Numbered from the stretch's first letter, positions 29,248 to 38,305 are shown. The stretch is 64,000 nucleotides of DNA from Stutzerimonas sp. S1 (GCF_025966695.1 NZ_JAOEIY010000004.1:129706-193705); one strand, 5' to 3'. Notes: generated by a model not told the origin, from the letters alone. Made by a program: numbers and translations.

Positions 29248-30570
29248 TTATCCGAGAAATTCGAGCTGAACGAAGTAGTTGCGCCAGGCCCATTGCAGGT
29301 CGTCGGACGTCAGCGGGCCGCTGCGTTCCATGTAGCGCTGCCGGTCCAGCGCCATGCCCAGCAGGTCACGCGGGTGACACGGCACCAGCGGCATCCCTTC
29401 CGCCTCGTACAGCTCGCGCAGCACGTAGCGCAGCAGCAGCGGGTCGAAGGCGATGCCCAGACGCTCGCTCTCCTGACGCCAGATGCGTTCGTATTCCAGC
29501 GGCTTGAGGTAGTTGAAGCGCAGCTTGTAGCCGATCCGCCGCAGGAAGGCCTCGTCGGCCAGCTCCAGCGGATTGAGGTTGGTGGAGAACACCAGAATCA
29601 TGTCGAACGGCAGCACGCACTGTTGCCCGCCGCCGAGGTTGAGGAAGTCGCGCTTCTCCTCCATCGGCACAATCCAGCGATTGAACAGCTCGGCCGGCGG
29701 CATGCGCTGGCGACCGAGGTCGTCGATGATGAACAGGCCGTTACTCGCCTTGAGCTGTAGCGGCGCCAGGTAGCGGCGGCTGAATGGGTCGTAGCGGACG
29801 TCCAGCTGCTCCATGCTCAGCTCGCCGCCGGACACCACCAGCGGGCGCATGCAGCACAGCAGGCGGCGATCGATACCTTCGCTCAACAGCAGGCTGTTGT
29901 ACTGGTCGCGGTCGTCGAGCCGCTGGTGAATCTGCGGATCGTAGATCTCCACCACCGCCTCGTTGACCGCGATGGCATAGGGCACCCAGATCGCTTCGCT
30001 GAACAGGCGGACCAGACGCCCGCTGATGTAGGTCTTACCGGTGCCGGCAGGGCCGTAGATCATGATGGCGCGGCCGGAATTGACCGCCACGCCAAGCTGG
30101 TCGAGCAGGTCGTCGGCCAGCACGACACCGCTGAAGGCCGAGCGCATCTTCTCGGCATTCACCCGCGCGTGGTGGATCGTCTGCACCTTGACCAGCGAAC
30201 GGTAGGTACTGACCGGAAACGGCGCAGCGCCGATGTAGCCGCTGCGTTCCAGCGCATCGCGCGCGGCATTGCGGCCACGTTCGGTCAGGCCGTAACGCAG
30301 GGCCTGGCCGTTGTGCTGGCCGAGCACCTCGATACGGCCATCCTTGCGCAGCAGGGCCAGCACTTCCTCCAGCACCGCGCCGGGCAGCGCCAGCCGCTCG
30401 ACCAGGCGTACCATATCCAGCGCGCCGCCTTCATGGAGGTGCTTGCACAGCAGATCGGCGAGTAGCTGATCGCTCAGCCCGGTCTCCGCGATAGTGCGTG
30501 GCTGCGGCGCCAGCCGCTGCACCGCTTCGCGCTCGCTCGGGTAGGCATCGCTATCGCTGACTGCATACAT
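29248..30570 (-). CDS. AAA+ ATPase with N-terminal winged-helix domain, Tad-associated
   Basis: 440 aa. Residues about 20-105 look like a winged-helix domain (DMVRLVERLALPGAVLEEVL, then RYGLTERGRNAARDAL). The AAA+ domain has Walker A GPAGTGKTYI and Walker B LFIIDDLGRQ, and a sensor stretch VFSTNLNP. ATG 30570 has GGGAGA upstream. It sits between the prepilin peptidase and rcpC, so it is part of the pilus operon, but it is not one of the standard Tad components. The family is MoxR/AAA-like; its role is unknown. Confidence 0.75.
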   Translation of the reverse strand: MYAVSDSDAYPSEREAVQRLAPQPRTIAETGLSDQLLADLLCKHLHEGGALDMVRLVERLALPGAVLEEVLALLRKDGRIEVLGQHNGQALRYGLTERGRNAARDALERSGYIGAAPFPVSTYRSLVKVQTIHHARVNAEKMRSAFSGVVLADDLLDQLGVAVNSGRAIMIYGPAGTGKTYISGRLVRLFSEAIWVPYAIAVNEAVVEIYDPQIHQRLDDRDQYNSLLLSEGIDRRLLCCMRPLVVSGGELSMEQLDVRYDPFSRRYLAPLQLKASNGLFIIDDLGRQRMPPAELFNRWIVPMEEKRDFLNLGGGQQCVLPFDMILVFSTNLNPLELADEAFLRRIGYKLRFNYLKPLEYERIWRQESERLGIAFDPLLLRYVLRELYEAEGMPLVPCHPRDLLGMALDRQRYMERSGPLTSDDLQWAWRNYFVQLEFLG

Positions 30571-30584
30571 GGCGGTCTCCCGCG

Positions 30585-31103
30585 CTAGGAATTGACGTGG
30601 AACCACAGGCCGCTGGCGGCCGTTCCGAGAAGAATCGCGATGGCGTAGGGAAACGGTTGACCGGCGACTTCCCCGGCGCCGGGCGCCAGGTAGCTATGAC
30701 TGCGCAGCATCACGCCGTAGCGGCTCAGGGTCTGCCGAAACTGACCATGCCAGAGCACCAGGGCCAGCCCGCAGAGGCCGCCGGCCATCAGGCTCGCCGC
30801 CGTGGCGGCCAGCGCCTGCTGCGGCGTGAGAAACGCCCCGACCATGGCCATCAACTTCACATCACCGGCGGCCATACCACCTGCCGCATAGAGCAGCAGG
30901 AACAGGCCGAAGCCGATCAGCGCCCCCAGCATCCCCTGCCCCAGCCCGCCCAGACCGCCCATGAAGAGCTGCCCGGTCAGCCCCAGCGCCAGCCCCGTCA
31001 GGACCAGGAGGTTGGGAATGCGGTGGTGGCGTACATCGCTGACCACCGCATAGCTCAACAGCGTGAGCAGCAACAGCCCGCTGAGCCAGCCTTGAGCGGT
31101 CAT
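30585..31103 (-). CDS. tadV: TadV/CpaA prepilin peptidase
   Basis: 172-aa polytopic aspartyl protease (type IV prepilin peptidase family, without the methyltransferase domain). The two catalytic aspartates are in SDVRHHRIPN and GDVKLM. It should cut the leader from Flp and the TadE/F pseudopilins. It lies one gene downstream of flp. Confidence 0.9.
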   Translation of the reverse strand: MTAQGWLSGLLLLTLLSYAVVSDVRHHRIPNLLVLTGLALGLTGQLFMGGLGGLGQGMLGALIGFGLFLLLYAAGGMAAGDVKLMAMVGAFLTPQQALAATAASLMAGGLCGLALVLWHGQFRQTLSRYGVMLRSHSYLAPGAGEVAGQPFPYAIAILLGTAASGLWFHVNS

Positions 31104-31117
31104 CGCAATGGCCAGGC

Positions 31118-31312
31118 TTAAGACGCAGGAGTTCCGCCAAGCGCCGTGATAATCGTGTTGATCTTGGCAAGAACGGCAGCACCAAGATTGGTAAATGCAA
31201 GCGCGACAGCCGCCGTAATCAGCCCTCCCGCCACCGCGTACTCCACGATGGTCAGCCCGTCTTCGTCCTTCGCGAACTTCAGCACCGCAGTCTTGATCGT
31301 TTGAATGGTCAT
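31118..31312 (-). CDS. flp: Flp major pilin
   Basis: 64 aa. A short leader ends KDEDG, then LTIVEYAVAGGLITAAVALAF: cleavage after Gly, Glu at +5 and the adjacent Tyr are the Flp signature. A short tail follows the helix. ATG 31312 is preceded by GAGGTGAG; the upstream in-frame Met at 31363 is not needed. First gene of the Tad operon and its main structural product. Confidence 0.93.
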   Translation of the reverse strand: MTIQTIKTAVLKFAKDEDGLTIVEYAVAGGLITAAVALAFTNLGAAVLAKINTIITALGGTPAS

Positions 31313-31406
31313 TTCGCTCACCTCACTGAGGAGTGGTTTGTTCAACGGCTGGCAACGCTCCATGCGCCGCTGAGGTGAACACTAGTCAGCCGACCCGCTC
31401 CGGCGT

Positions 31407-31441
31407 TAGGACTCAATTGCGCATCGCTAGGACTCAATTGC
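31407..31441. promoter_or_regulatory. Direct repeats TAGGACTCAATTGC 21 bp apart between flp and the AraC-type gene
   Basis: TAGGACTCAATTGC (or one mismatch-free 14-mer) occurs at 31407-31420 and 31428-31441. The 21-bp step is two helical turns, the spacing used by tandem AraC-family half-sites. They lie 95-130 bases upstream of flp and about 165 bases upstream of the divergent AraC-type gene at 31604. Probable operator for that regulator. Confidence 0.55.
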
Positions 31442-31603
31442 CGATTGCCACGGAAGGCTCTGCGACGGACTTCTGGCGTCAATAGCGTCCTCATAACGGC
31501 AAATGGCCATATCGTCACTTGCTTAGCAGAATCCGTTCTTATCCATAGTGGCCGTTTGCCAATACTGTTCGTAAGGACAAGTAAGAAAGCAGAGCTAGTG
31601 AAG

Positions 31604-32479
31604 ATGTCTAACTCGCCGCAGGGACCCCTGCTCCTATGGGTCGATCTAACCCACGACCGCAGCACCGAAGCACTGATGAACCAGTTCACGGCGTTCAGCG
31701 AATGCCGCCTGGTACAAGCACATAGCCTCACCGATAGCACCAGAAGCCGGCGCGTCGACATGATCTGCATGCATTTCGATCGCCCGGATGCGCTGGGCCT
31801 GAACCAGCTGCAACAGGTCAAACGCGCCGCGCCCTCCATCCCCATCAGCATGTTCACCGTCCAGCATTCCGAGGAGCTGGCCGTATGGGCGATGCGCTCT
31901 GGCGTATGGGAGTACGTCACGCTGCCACTGTCGCCGGCCGAGCTGCAGCGCTACCGCCAGGCGCTGGAGCGGCTTTACGAGCTGCGCCAGAGCAGCAATG
32001 TCGGCTCGCGCAGGGCGCTGAGCGAGCATTACCCGGAGCTGCCACCAAGCATCCGCCTGACCGTCGACCACCAGAAGCATCAGCTGCTGGTTCGTGCGAC
32101 CCAATACATCGACCAGCACTTCTGCGAGAACCTCGACCAGAAGGAACTGGCCCTGCTGTGCGGCCTGACGCCCTCGCGCTTCAGCCGCCTGTTCAGGGAG
32201 GTGCACGGGGTCTGTTACCTGGAATACATGCTGGGAAAGCGCCTGGAGTTCGCCAAGGATCGGCTGGACAACACCCAGATGCCGATCACCACCATCGGCT
32301 ATGACGCGGGCTTTCGCGATCCGTCGTACTTCGCCCGTGCATTCAAGCAGTTCGTCGGCTGCACCCCGAGCGAATACCGCAACGGCGGACGCCCGCTCGC
32401 GGCGGTGGTCGTCGAACAGGATCTGCAGGATGCCGCCCCGGCGTATCCCGACGCCCTGAGGCTGGACGTCGGCTCCTGA
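31604..32479 (+). CDS. AraC-family regulator with receiver-like N-terminus
   Basis: 291 aa. The first 120 residues have the alternating pattern of a response-regulator receiver (LLLWVDLTHD, DMICMHFDRPD, SMFTVQHSEELAVWAMRSGVWEYVTLPL); the invariant Lys of the KP motif is replaced by Leu, so phosphorylation may not occur. The C-terminal AraC domain has two helix-turn-helix units (LDQKELALLCGLTPSRFSRLF and ITTIGYDAGFRDPSYFARAFK). It is divergent from flp and probably controls the Tad operon. ATG 31604 is chosen; the frame is open upstream. Confidence 0.8.
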   Translation: MSNSPQGPLLLWVDLTHDRSTEALMNQFTAFSECRLVQAHSLTDSTRSRRVDMICMHFDRPDALGLNQLQQVKRAAPSIPISMFTVQHSEELAVWAMRSGVWEYVTLPLSPAELQRYRQALERLYELRQSSNVGSRRALSEHYPELPPSIRLTVDHQKHQLLVRATQYIDQHFCENLDQKELALLCGLTPSRFSRLFREVHGVCYLEYMLGKRLEFAKDRLDNTQMPITTIGYDAGFRDPSYFARAFKQFVGCTPSEYRNGGRPLAAVVVEQDLQDAAPAYPDALRLDVGS

Positions 32480-32637
32480 CAGCCGGTGAATCGCCTCTGC
32501 AACCCTGCCATCGTTACCCGTGACGATGGCAGGCAGCGGCGACACCGACCACGCACGCCACACTATCTGGCTAAAAAACATCCAGCTCTGTATACTCGCG
32601 CGCCTTTTTCATGCGCGGTTTTCGAGGTTCAAAGTCG

Positions 32638-33960
32638 ATGAGCAAAACGCCAACAGTCGGGTTCGTCAGCCTGGGGTGCCCCAAGGCAACCGTCGACTCC
32701 GAACGCATCCTCACCCAGCTGCGCATGGAGGGTTACCAGATCGTGCCGTCCTACGAGGATGCCGATGTGGTGGTGGTGAACACCTGCGGTTTCATCGACA
32801 GCGCCAAGGCGGAATCGCTGGACGCCATCGGCGAGGCCATCGCCGAGAACGGCAAGGTGATCGTCACCGGCTGCATGGGCGGGGACGAGAACAACATCCG
32901 CGGCGTGCACCCCAGCGTGCTGGCGGTTACCGGCCCGCAGCAATATGAGCAGGTGGTCAACGCCGTGCATGAAGTGGTGCCGCCGAGCATCGAGCACGAC
33001 CCCTTCGTCGATCTGGTGCCGCCACAGGGCATCAAGCTCACCCCGCGTCACTACGCCTACCTGAAGATTTCCGAAGGCTGCAACCACAGCTGCAGCTTCT
33101 GCATCATCCCGTCGATGCGCGGCAAGCTGGTCAGCCGCCCGGCCGGTGACGTACTCAGCGAAGCCGAGCGCCTGGTCAAGGCCGGCGTGAAGGAGATCCT
33201 GGTGATCAGCCAGGACACCAGCGCCTACGGCGTCGACCTCAAGTACAAGCTGGATTTCTGGGACGGCCGGCCGGTGAAGACGCGCATGCTCGAGCTGTGC
33301 GAGGAGCTGGGCAAGATGGGCGTCTGGGTGCGCCTGCACTACGTCTATCCGTACCCGAACGTCGACGACGTGATCCCGTTGATGGCCGCCGGCAAGATCC
33401 TGCCGTACCTGGACATCCCCTTCCAGCACGCCAGCCCGAAGGTGCTCAAGGCCATGAAGCGCCCGGCCTTCGAGGACAAGACCTTGGCACGCATCAAGAA
33501 GTGGCGCGAGATCTGCCCCGAGCTGACCATCCGCTCGACCTTCATCGTCGGCTTCCCCGGCGAGACCGAAGAAGACTTCCAATACCTGCTCGACTGGCTG
33601 ACCGAAGCTCAGCTCGACCGCGTCGGCTGCTTCCAGTATTCGCCGGTCGACGGCGCACCGGCCGAGGCCATGGGCCTGGAGCCGGTACCGGACGAGATCA
33701 AGCAGGACCGCTGGGACCGCTTCATGGCCCACCAGCAGGCCATCAGCGCAGCGCGCCTGCAGCTGAAAGTCGGCCGCGAGATGGACGTGCTGATCGACGA
33801 AGTGGACGAAGATGGCGCCATCGGCCGCTCCTGGGCCGACGCCCCGGAGATCGACGGCATGGTCTACGTCGACAGCGAACAGCCGCTGCAGCCGGGCGAC
33901 AAGGTACGCGTGCGCGTCACCAACGCCGACGAGTACGACCTCTGGGCCGAAGTGATCTGA
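32638..33960 (+). CDS. rimO: RimO, ribosomal protein uS12 methylthiotransferase
   Basis: 440-aa radical-SAM enzyme that methylthiolates an Asp of ribosomal protein S12. The N-terminal cluster cysteines are C14, C50 and C79. The radical-SAM motif is C148-x3-C152-x2-C155 (GCNHSCSFC). A C-terminal TRAM domain ends the protein ([22 protein letters not shown]). The length is normal for the family. The start at 32638 follows GAGG at 32625. Stands alone, followed by a terminator. Confidence 0.96.
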   Translation: MSKTPTVGFVSLGCPKATVDSERILTQLRMEGYQIVPSYEDADVVVVNTCGFIDSAKAESLDAIGEAIAENGKVIVTGCMGGDENNIRGVHPSVLAVTGPQQYEQVVNAVHEVVPPSIEHDPFVDLVPPQGIKLTPRHYAYLKISEGCNHSCSFCIIPSMRGKLVSRPAGDVLSEAERLVKAGVKEILVISQDTSAYGVDLKYKLDFWDGRPVKTRMLELCEELGKMGVWVRLHYVYPYPNVDDVIPLMAAGKILPYLDIPFQHASPKVLKAMKRPAFEDKTLARIKKWREICPELTIRSTFIVGFPGETEEDFQYLLDWLTEAQLDRVGCFQYSPVDGAPAEAMGLEPVPDEIKQDRWDRFMAHQQAISAARLQLKVGREMDVLIDEVDEDGAIGRSWADAPEIDGMVYVDSEQPLQPGDKVRVRVTNADEYDLWAEVI

Positions 33961-33978
33961 TCACCGCGCCTGCCAAAG

Positions 33979-34004
33979 AAGCCCCGCCCATGCGGGGCTT
34001 TTTC
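33979..34004 (+). terminator. Rho-independent terminator after rimO
   Basis: AAGCCCCG and CGGGGCTT pair around CCCATG, followed by TTTT. It overlaps the last base pairs of the convergent integrase gene. The minus strand also ends in a short pyrimidine run, so it may work in both directions. Confidence 0.85.
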
Positions 34005-34962
34005 ATGGGCGGTCGAGCGGGCTGAGCACCGCCAGACCACCGCGATTGAGGACATGGGTGTAGATCTGCGTGGTTTTCACATCAGCATGGCCGAGCAGCT
34101 CCTGCACCGTGCGAATGTCCTGGCCGCTCTCCAGCAAATGCGTGGCAAAGCAGTGGCGCAGCGTGTGCGGGGTCGCTGGCTTATGTAGGCCGACCCGGCG
34201 CACCGCGTTACGGATCGCTCGCTGGATGGTCTTCTCGTGCAGATGATGGCGGAAGATGCCGCCAGAGCGCGGGTCCTCGGAACGATTGATCGACGGGAAC
34301 ACGAACTGCCAGCCCCACTCCGCCGCTGCATTCGGATACTTGCGCGCCAGCGCATGGGGCAGGTTGGCCTTGCCATAACCTTCCAGCAGATCCTGCCTGT
34401 GCAATTGCTTCACCCTTTCCAGATGCAACTGCAGGGGCGCCACCAACTTGCTCGGTAACATCGTTACCTGTCCTTTTGCCCCGTCGCGGATCAGGATCTC
34501 CAAGCGGGAAAACTCCACATCCTTGACCCGTAAGCGCAGCACCTCCATCAACCGCATACCCGAGCCATATAGCAGGCTGCTCACCAGCCAAAGCGTGCCA
34601 TCCAGTTGCGCCAGCACGCTCGCCACCTCCTCCCGGGTCAACACCACCGGCAGCCGCTGCGAACGCTTCGCCCTGATCACACCCTCCAGCCACGGCAACT
34701 CTATCTGCAACACCTGCTTGTACAGAAACAGAATCGCCGACGGCGCTTGGTTCTGCGTGAACGCCGAAACATCACGGCGCACTGCCAGATCACTGAGAAA
34801 GGCCTCCACCTCAGACGCGCCCATATCCTGTGGATGTCGGTACTTATGAAAACGAATGAAACGCCTGATCCATTCCAAATAGACAGCTTCGGTACGAATC
34901 GAATAGTGTCGCAATCGAATCTGCCCTCGCACCTGGTCGAGCAGCCTAGGCTTGATATCCAT
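34003..34962 (-). CDS. intI: Integron integrase IntI
   Basis: 319-aa tyrosine recombinase that moves cassettes between attI and attC. Catalytic residues: R137 (GSGMRLME), H266 and R269 (PHTLRH), H292 (LLGHAD), Tyr301 (QIYTHV). The extra integron-specific helix region (about 198-224, [20 protein letters not shown]) separates it from XerC/D. ATG 34962 is chosen, with AGGGAG upstream; 34992 is an alternative. Transcribed away from the cassettes, the standard layout. It appears intact. Confidence 0.95.
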   Translation of the reverse strand: MDIKPRLLDQVRGQIRLRHYSIRTEAVYLEWIRRFIRFHKYRHPQDMGASEVEAFLSDLAVRRDVSAFTQNQAPSAILFLYKQVLQIELPWLEGVIRAKRSQRLPVVLTREEVASVLAQLDGTLWLVSSLLYGSGMRLMEVLRLRVKDVEFSRLEILIRDGAKGQVTMLPSKLVAPLQLHLERVKQLHRQDLLEGYGKANLPHALARKYPNAAAEWGWQFVFPSINRSEDPRSGGIFRHHLHEKTIQRAIRNAVRRVGLHKPATPHTLRHCFATHLLESGQDIRTVQELLGHADVKTTQIYTHVLNRGGLAVLSPLDRP

Positions 34963-35048
34963 GTCGCTGTTGCTCCCTGATTCATGTCGCATCTGCTGAT
35001 GCGTTTTTCAGGCTAGACAAGGACTTGCAAGGCGACAAGGAATTTTAT

Positions 35049-35104
35049 GCGACATATGTGGCGTAGTTTTTTACGCCACTTATGTCGCCTACTTATAGTT
35101 AGGT
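35049..35104. other. attI region with 17-bp inverted repeat and core site
   Basis: GTTAGGT at 35098-35104 fits the GTTRRRY insertion core, so the first cassette begins at 35099. Just upstream, GCGACATATGTGGCGTA (35049-35065) is mirrored at 35072-35088 with one mismatch around a six-base loop, GTTTTT. There is no T run after the stem, so it is not a normal terminator. The integrase-binding sites and the cassette promoter should lie around here, but I cannot place them exactly. Confidence 0.7.
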
Positions 35105-35114
35105 TCCACTCCAA

Positions 35115-35507
35115 ATGACCGCGCCGCTAATCAAGCTAAAAGTTGACCGTGATAGTGTCTGTGCAGGTGACGACTGTCAGTCGCACATGGCGCTTTTATC
35201 AGTCTCGGCTGAAACAACCTTAATTGAAGTCTTAAATTTGGCTCAAAAAGCCTGCTCTCTAGCAGGAATTGCAGGCGGAAATGCAACTTGGCTAATAGAT
35301 ACCCAAGGTTACGGAAAAGGCTGTGTCGGTGTCGTAGCGCAGCAGTGGGCAGAGCCAAAGCTAATCACAGAGCAAAATATTACCGCGGGCCAAATTTGGA
35401 ATAACTCAAACGGTACTCTATTCTTTCGCTACTGGTGCCAGTCAAACCCTAATACTGTTTTTGAGGCCATCAAATCTGGCGGCGAGCTACCATCGAGGTA
35501 TACGTGA
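35115..35507 (+). CDS. Integron cassette 1: hypothetical protein
   Basis: 130 aa, mostly soluble, with four cysteines and no signal peptide or membrane helix. I do not recognise the family. It starts 16 bases after the attI core and ends just before attC1, the tight packing expected of a cassette gene. As first cassette it should be the best expressed from any integron promoter. Confidence 0.75.
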   Translation: MTAPLIKLKVDRDSVCAGDDCQSHMALLSVSAETTLIEVLNLAQKACSLAGIAGGNATWLIDTQGYGKGCVGVVAQQWAEPKLITEQNITAGQIWNNSNGTLFFRYWCQSNPNTVFEAIKSGGELPSRYT

Positions 35508-35508
35508 A

Positions 35509-35585
35509 ACCTAACTACTGGTTCAAGTCGTTCGCTTCGCTCACTCGGGACCGGCTAAAGCCGGCCCCTTAACCAAACGTTAGGT
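35509..35585 (+). repeat. attC1
   Basis: ACCTAAC at 35509 and GTTAGGT at 35579 are complementary outer core sites 77 bp apart. The inner part has the imperfect palindrome GGGACCGGCTAAAGCCGGCCCC-like hairpin shared with attC3 and attC4. Confidence 0.9.
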
Positions 35586-35590
35586 ATCAC

Positions 35591-35824
35591 ATGCTCAACC
35601 GCTACCCAGACCAAACTCGCTCACGAAGAGGCTTTGCATTAGTTGGGGCTATCTTCTTGGCTTTCGGCTTATTCATGGTGCTAGTCGGGTCTGGAATAGG
35701 AGCATTTATCGGCGCGCTTTTTGGTTTCGTCTTGCTGCTTCCATCGGCTTTATGTGGAGAAGCAAGTTTTCGAAAATTTGAAAAAATTCTTTCCAAAATC
35801 GCTTTATTTGGGAGTCTGTCGTGA
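35591..35824 (+). CDS. Integron cassette 2: small membrane protein
   Basis: 77 aa. Two hydrophobic stretches (about 14-33 and 35-54) joined by a short loop with the glycines GSGIGAFIGALFG; the C-terminus is basic. No known family is recognised. It starts 6 bases after attC1. Confidence 0.7.
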   Translation: MLNRYPDQTRSRRGFALVGAIFLAFGLFMVLVGSGIGAFIGALFGFVLLLPSALCGEASFRKFEKILSKIALFGSLS

Positions 35825-35825
35825 A

Positions 35826-35913
35826 ACCTAACTATGCGCTCAACACCGTTCGCCCCGCTCACTGGACTCGCAAAAGCTACGCTTTTGCTCGCCTGTTAGC
35901 TTAACCGTTAGGT
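35826..35913 (+). repeat. attC2
   Basis: ACCTAAC at 35826 and GTTAGGT at 35907, 88 bp in all. The centre differs from its neighbours and has the hairpin GCAAAAGC-TAC-GCTTTTGC. Confidence 0.85.
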
Positions 35914-35931
35914 GCCATATGGAGTTAAAAC

Positions 35932-36510
35932 GTGAACTTGACTGAGATTTTAGGAGTCAGCGGTGCGGTTCTTGGCTCTCTTGGTGGTGGAGCGCTAATA
36001 ATCTTTGGCTTTTCTAACTGGCTCGGAAAAGTATGGGCGAACAGGCTCATGGAAAAAGAAAAAGCTGATCACACACGCGCCCTTGAAGCACTTAGAACGC
36101 AGCTCACGCAAGAGACTGAAAGTTACAAAATAAAACTCAAAAAATCCGAATTCATTTTCGAGCGAGAATTTGAAGCAACGTCTGAGTTCGTAAATTTACT
36201 TAGAAGTATCTTGCCGCCACTATCACATCCGCAGATGGATTGGGATGAGGCTTGTGAAGAAATCGCTCACGATTTTAAAAATATTGAGAAGCTGCTTAGC
36301 TTATTCATGTCAAAACACGGAGCGGTTTTAGGCGCTGAGGCAAAGAAACTCATATCTAGTGCATTAGGGCTCGCAGCGCACGGAAAGTTTTTAATTCAGG
36401 GCCCTGAAGTTCCACGCAGTGCGTCAGAATCGGCTAACACTTTGTTCGAAAAGCTCGCAAAAGCTGAGGATGTTCTTTTGCAGCAGGTACATTCACAGTC
36501 AAGCACCTAA
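35932..36510 (+). CDS. Integron cassette 3: membrane-anchored coiled-coil protein
   Basis: 192 aa, GTG start at 35932. One N-terminal membrane helix (VLGSLGGGALIIFGFSNWLG) is followed by a charged helical, probably coiled-coil stretch (about 38-80) and a helical C-terminal domain. Function unknown. The stop codon lies inside attC3, typical of a compact cassette. Confidence 0.75.
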   Translation: MNLTEILGVSGAVLGSLGGGALIIFGFSNWLGKVWANRLMEKEKADHTRALEALRTQLTQETESYKIKLKKSEFIFEREFEATSEFVNLLRSILPPLSHPQMDWDEACEEIAHDFKNIEKLLSLFMSKHGAVLGAEAKKLISSALGLAAHGKFLIQGPEVPRSASESANTLFEKLAKAEDVLLQQVHSQSST

Positions 36511-36580
36511 CTAGTGGTTCAAACCGCTCGCTTCGCTCACTGGGACGGGCTAAAGCCCGCCCCTTAACCAAACGTTAGAC
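36505..36580 (+). repeat. attC3
   Basis: ACCTAAC at 36505 and GTTAGAC at 36574, 76 bp. The centre GGGACGGGCTAAAGCCCGCCCC forms an extended hairpin, nearly identical to attC4. Confidence 0.92.
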
Positions 36581-36702
36581 GCTTCAGGCAACTAAATGTG
36601 CGCATGAAAGATTGACTAGCCAGCTATAATAATAAATTACGCCACTTATACGATTTAAACCTGACCCATACGGAATGCTTGAACTTACTTGGCGAGGATG
36701 AA

Positions 36703-37602
36703 ATGTTCAAAAAAATCATGGAATACGAGCTTTCACTTGAAGTATTGCTCGTATCAATTATTTTCATTTGCTTACTCGCCCTACTAGTCAAAATAGTTAT
36801 CCCAAATTTTGGCGTCAAATCAGTAGCCGCTAGCTGGATGACAATGCTCGGGGCATTTATTATTTTTGCGTACTCAGTTTTTGTCGAGCTAAAAGAAGAA
36901 TCTTTTAAATCAGGATTTAATACATACATTTGCGTATCGGATAACGCAGATTTATTTAGCTTTTTGGTTCCACCCAACCACAGAGGCGATTGTGGCCTTC
37001 TTCGCTATCAAGATAGCGGATCGTTGTCGTACCTGAAATCAGACCTAGATAAAAATTATGCTCCAGAGGTTGGAGTTGAACTCATTCAGATTAATGCAAT
37101 TTCTTACTTAGCATCCGACTACAGAGATTGGAAGTCCAAGAAATACTCTTCGCCGTCTTCATACACTGAAACATATAGAAAAAAATCCGATGCTGGCAAA
37201 GATGCCGTTATTCTTGAGGGGGTTGCTTTACGCAACTCTAATTTTAGATTCTTCGATATATCACCTGAAGTTGCTCACGACTTTGGTGGATATTCAATAT
37301 TGCCACCTAACAGCTCCGTACAAACCAATGGCTCAAAGGTTGTTTTAAAAAACCCTCACTTCATTTTTGAGGTCGAACCCTTCTCACTACAAAGACTTTA
37401 CAGCATAGATGTATCTACACCTCAAAATGTTTGGGTTACGGAATACGACGTCAGAATTTCTTACACCTTATTTAAATCAAAATCTGGGCATTGGCGCCGC
37501 TCTGAATATCGGGATTTTTGCCATTCATTAGCTGAGGGTATCAAGACTCGACTTGAGGTAACACATGAGAACTGGCCAAAAAGTAAAGGCTGGGGAGTTT
37601 GA
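36703..37602 (+). CDS. Integron cassette 4: membrane protein with large C-terminal domain
   Basis: 299 aa. Two helices near the N-terminus (about 10-35 and 45-60) precede a soluble domain of about 220 residues, probably external, with few cysteines. No family recognised. ATG 36703 follows GAGGATGAA; a TTG at 36679 is weaker. Strikingly AT-rich compared with the host genes, so probably acquired. The 120-base leader carries a 13-bp string also found in attI. Confidence 0.7.
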   Translation: MFKKIMEYELSLEVLLVSIIFICLLALLVKIVIPNFGVKSVAASWMTMLGAFIIFAYSVFVELKEESFKSGFNTYICVSDNADLFSFLVPPNHRGDCGLLRYQDSGSLSYLKSDLDKNYAPEVGVELIQINAISYLASDYRDWKSKKYSSPSSYTETYRKKSDAGKDAVILEGVALRNSNFRFFDISPEVAHDFGGYSILPPNSSVQTNGSKVVLKNPHFIFEVEPFSLQRLYSIDVSTPQNVWVTEYDVRISYTLFKSKSGHWRRSEYRDFCHSLAEGIKTRLEVTHENWPKSKGWGV

Positions 37603-37692
37603 CTTAAAGTTTTCGCAAAAACTTATATTGCTGCACAAGAGTCAATGCACACTAAAAAATAAATACTCCACACCTAGCACCAGTGATAACGC

Positions 37693-37768
37693 GCCTAACA
37701 ACTGGTTCAAACCGTTCGCTTCGCTCACTGGGACGGGCTAAAGCACGCCCCTTAACCAAACGTTAGGT
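37693..37768 (+). repeat. attC4
   Basis: GCCTAAC at 37693 and GTTAGGT at 37762, 76 bp. The inner sequence is almost the same as attC3. It starts 90 bases after the gene stop, a longer gap than in the other cassettes. Confidence 0.92.
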
Positions 37769-37789
37769 ACAACACAGGATAATCGCCGA

Positions 37790-38203
37790 ATGAGAGCACT
37801 CTTAATTGCAATCGCCGCCCTCTCATCACCAGCACTGCTCGCCAATGACAGACTTATTGACGTGCCCGGAATCATCGGAAAATCAGAAACAGCAGTAGCT
37901 GAGATGCTTGGCCAGCCAACGGAGTGTACAAGTACAAAACACGGCCGAAAGTGCACATATGAAAAAGCAGAGACTGAAATTGTCTTTATCAGAGGCAAGG
38001 CTGACTGGATTACCGTTGAAGGCATCGACAAGCTTCCCTTCAACCAGGGCACGTTGGGCTCAATTGGCATAAAAGCTCAAAACCCATCCTTCAAAAATGA
38101 CTTCACAATGCGATGGGAGCCTCTTCAAGGAATGCGTTCGATCTCACTCTTTGGTTCCGACAGCAATGCAGATTATTTCTATATCAAAGCCTATACCGAG
38201 TAG
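37790..38203 (+). CDS. Integron cassette 5: exported protein
   Basis: 137 aa. Signal peptide MRALLIAIAALSSPALLA with cleavage before ND; the mature part has two cysteines (TECTSTKHGRKCTYEK) that may form a disulphide. The segment IDVPGIIGKSETAVAEMLGQPTEC resembles the small lipoprotein/SmpA-like start of some exported proteins, but no family call is made. Function unknown. Confidence 0.75.
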   Translation: MRALLIAIAALSSPALLANDRLIDVPGIIGKSETAVAEMLGQPTECTSTKHGRKCTYEKAETEIVFIRGKADWITVEGIDKLPFNQGTLGSIGIKAQNPSFKNDFTMRWEPLQGMRSISLFGSDSNADYFYIKAYTE

Positions 38204-38209
38204 GTATGC

Positions 38210-38296
38210 ACCTAACACTTGTCTCAAGTCGTTCGCTTCGCTCACTTGGACGTCCGCAAGCTACGCTCGCGGCCGCCCCTTAGCCAAACGTTAGGT
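38210..38296 (+). repeat. attC5
   Basis: ACCTAAC at 38210 and GTTAGGT at 38290, 87 bp, with a variable centre (CCGCAAGCTACGCTCGCGG hairpin). Confidence 0.9.
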
Positions 38297-38305
38297 GCTT
38301 TTACT

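Noticed and set aside
36612..36630. TTGACT and TATAAT as a promoter of cassette 4
   Set aside because: The two boxes are only 7 bp apart, too close for a sigma70 promoter.
38219..38305. Longer start for cassette 6
   Set aside because: It lies in attC5 and runs through the core site; the cassette boundary is at 38291.
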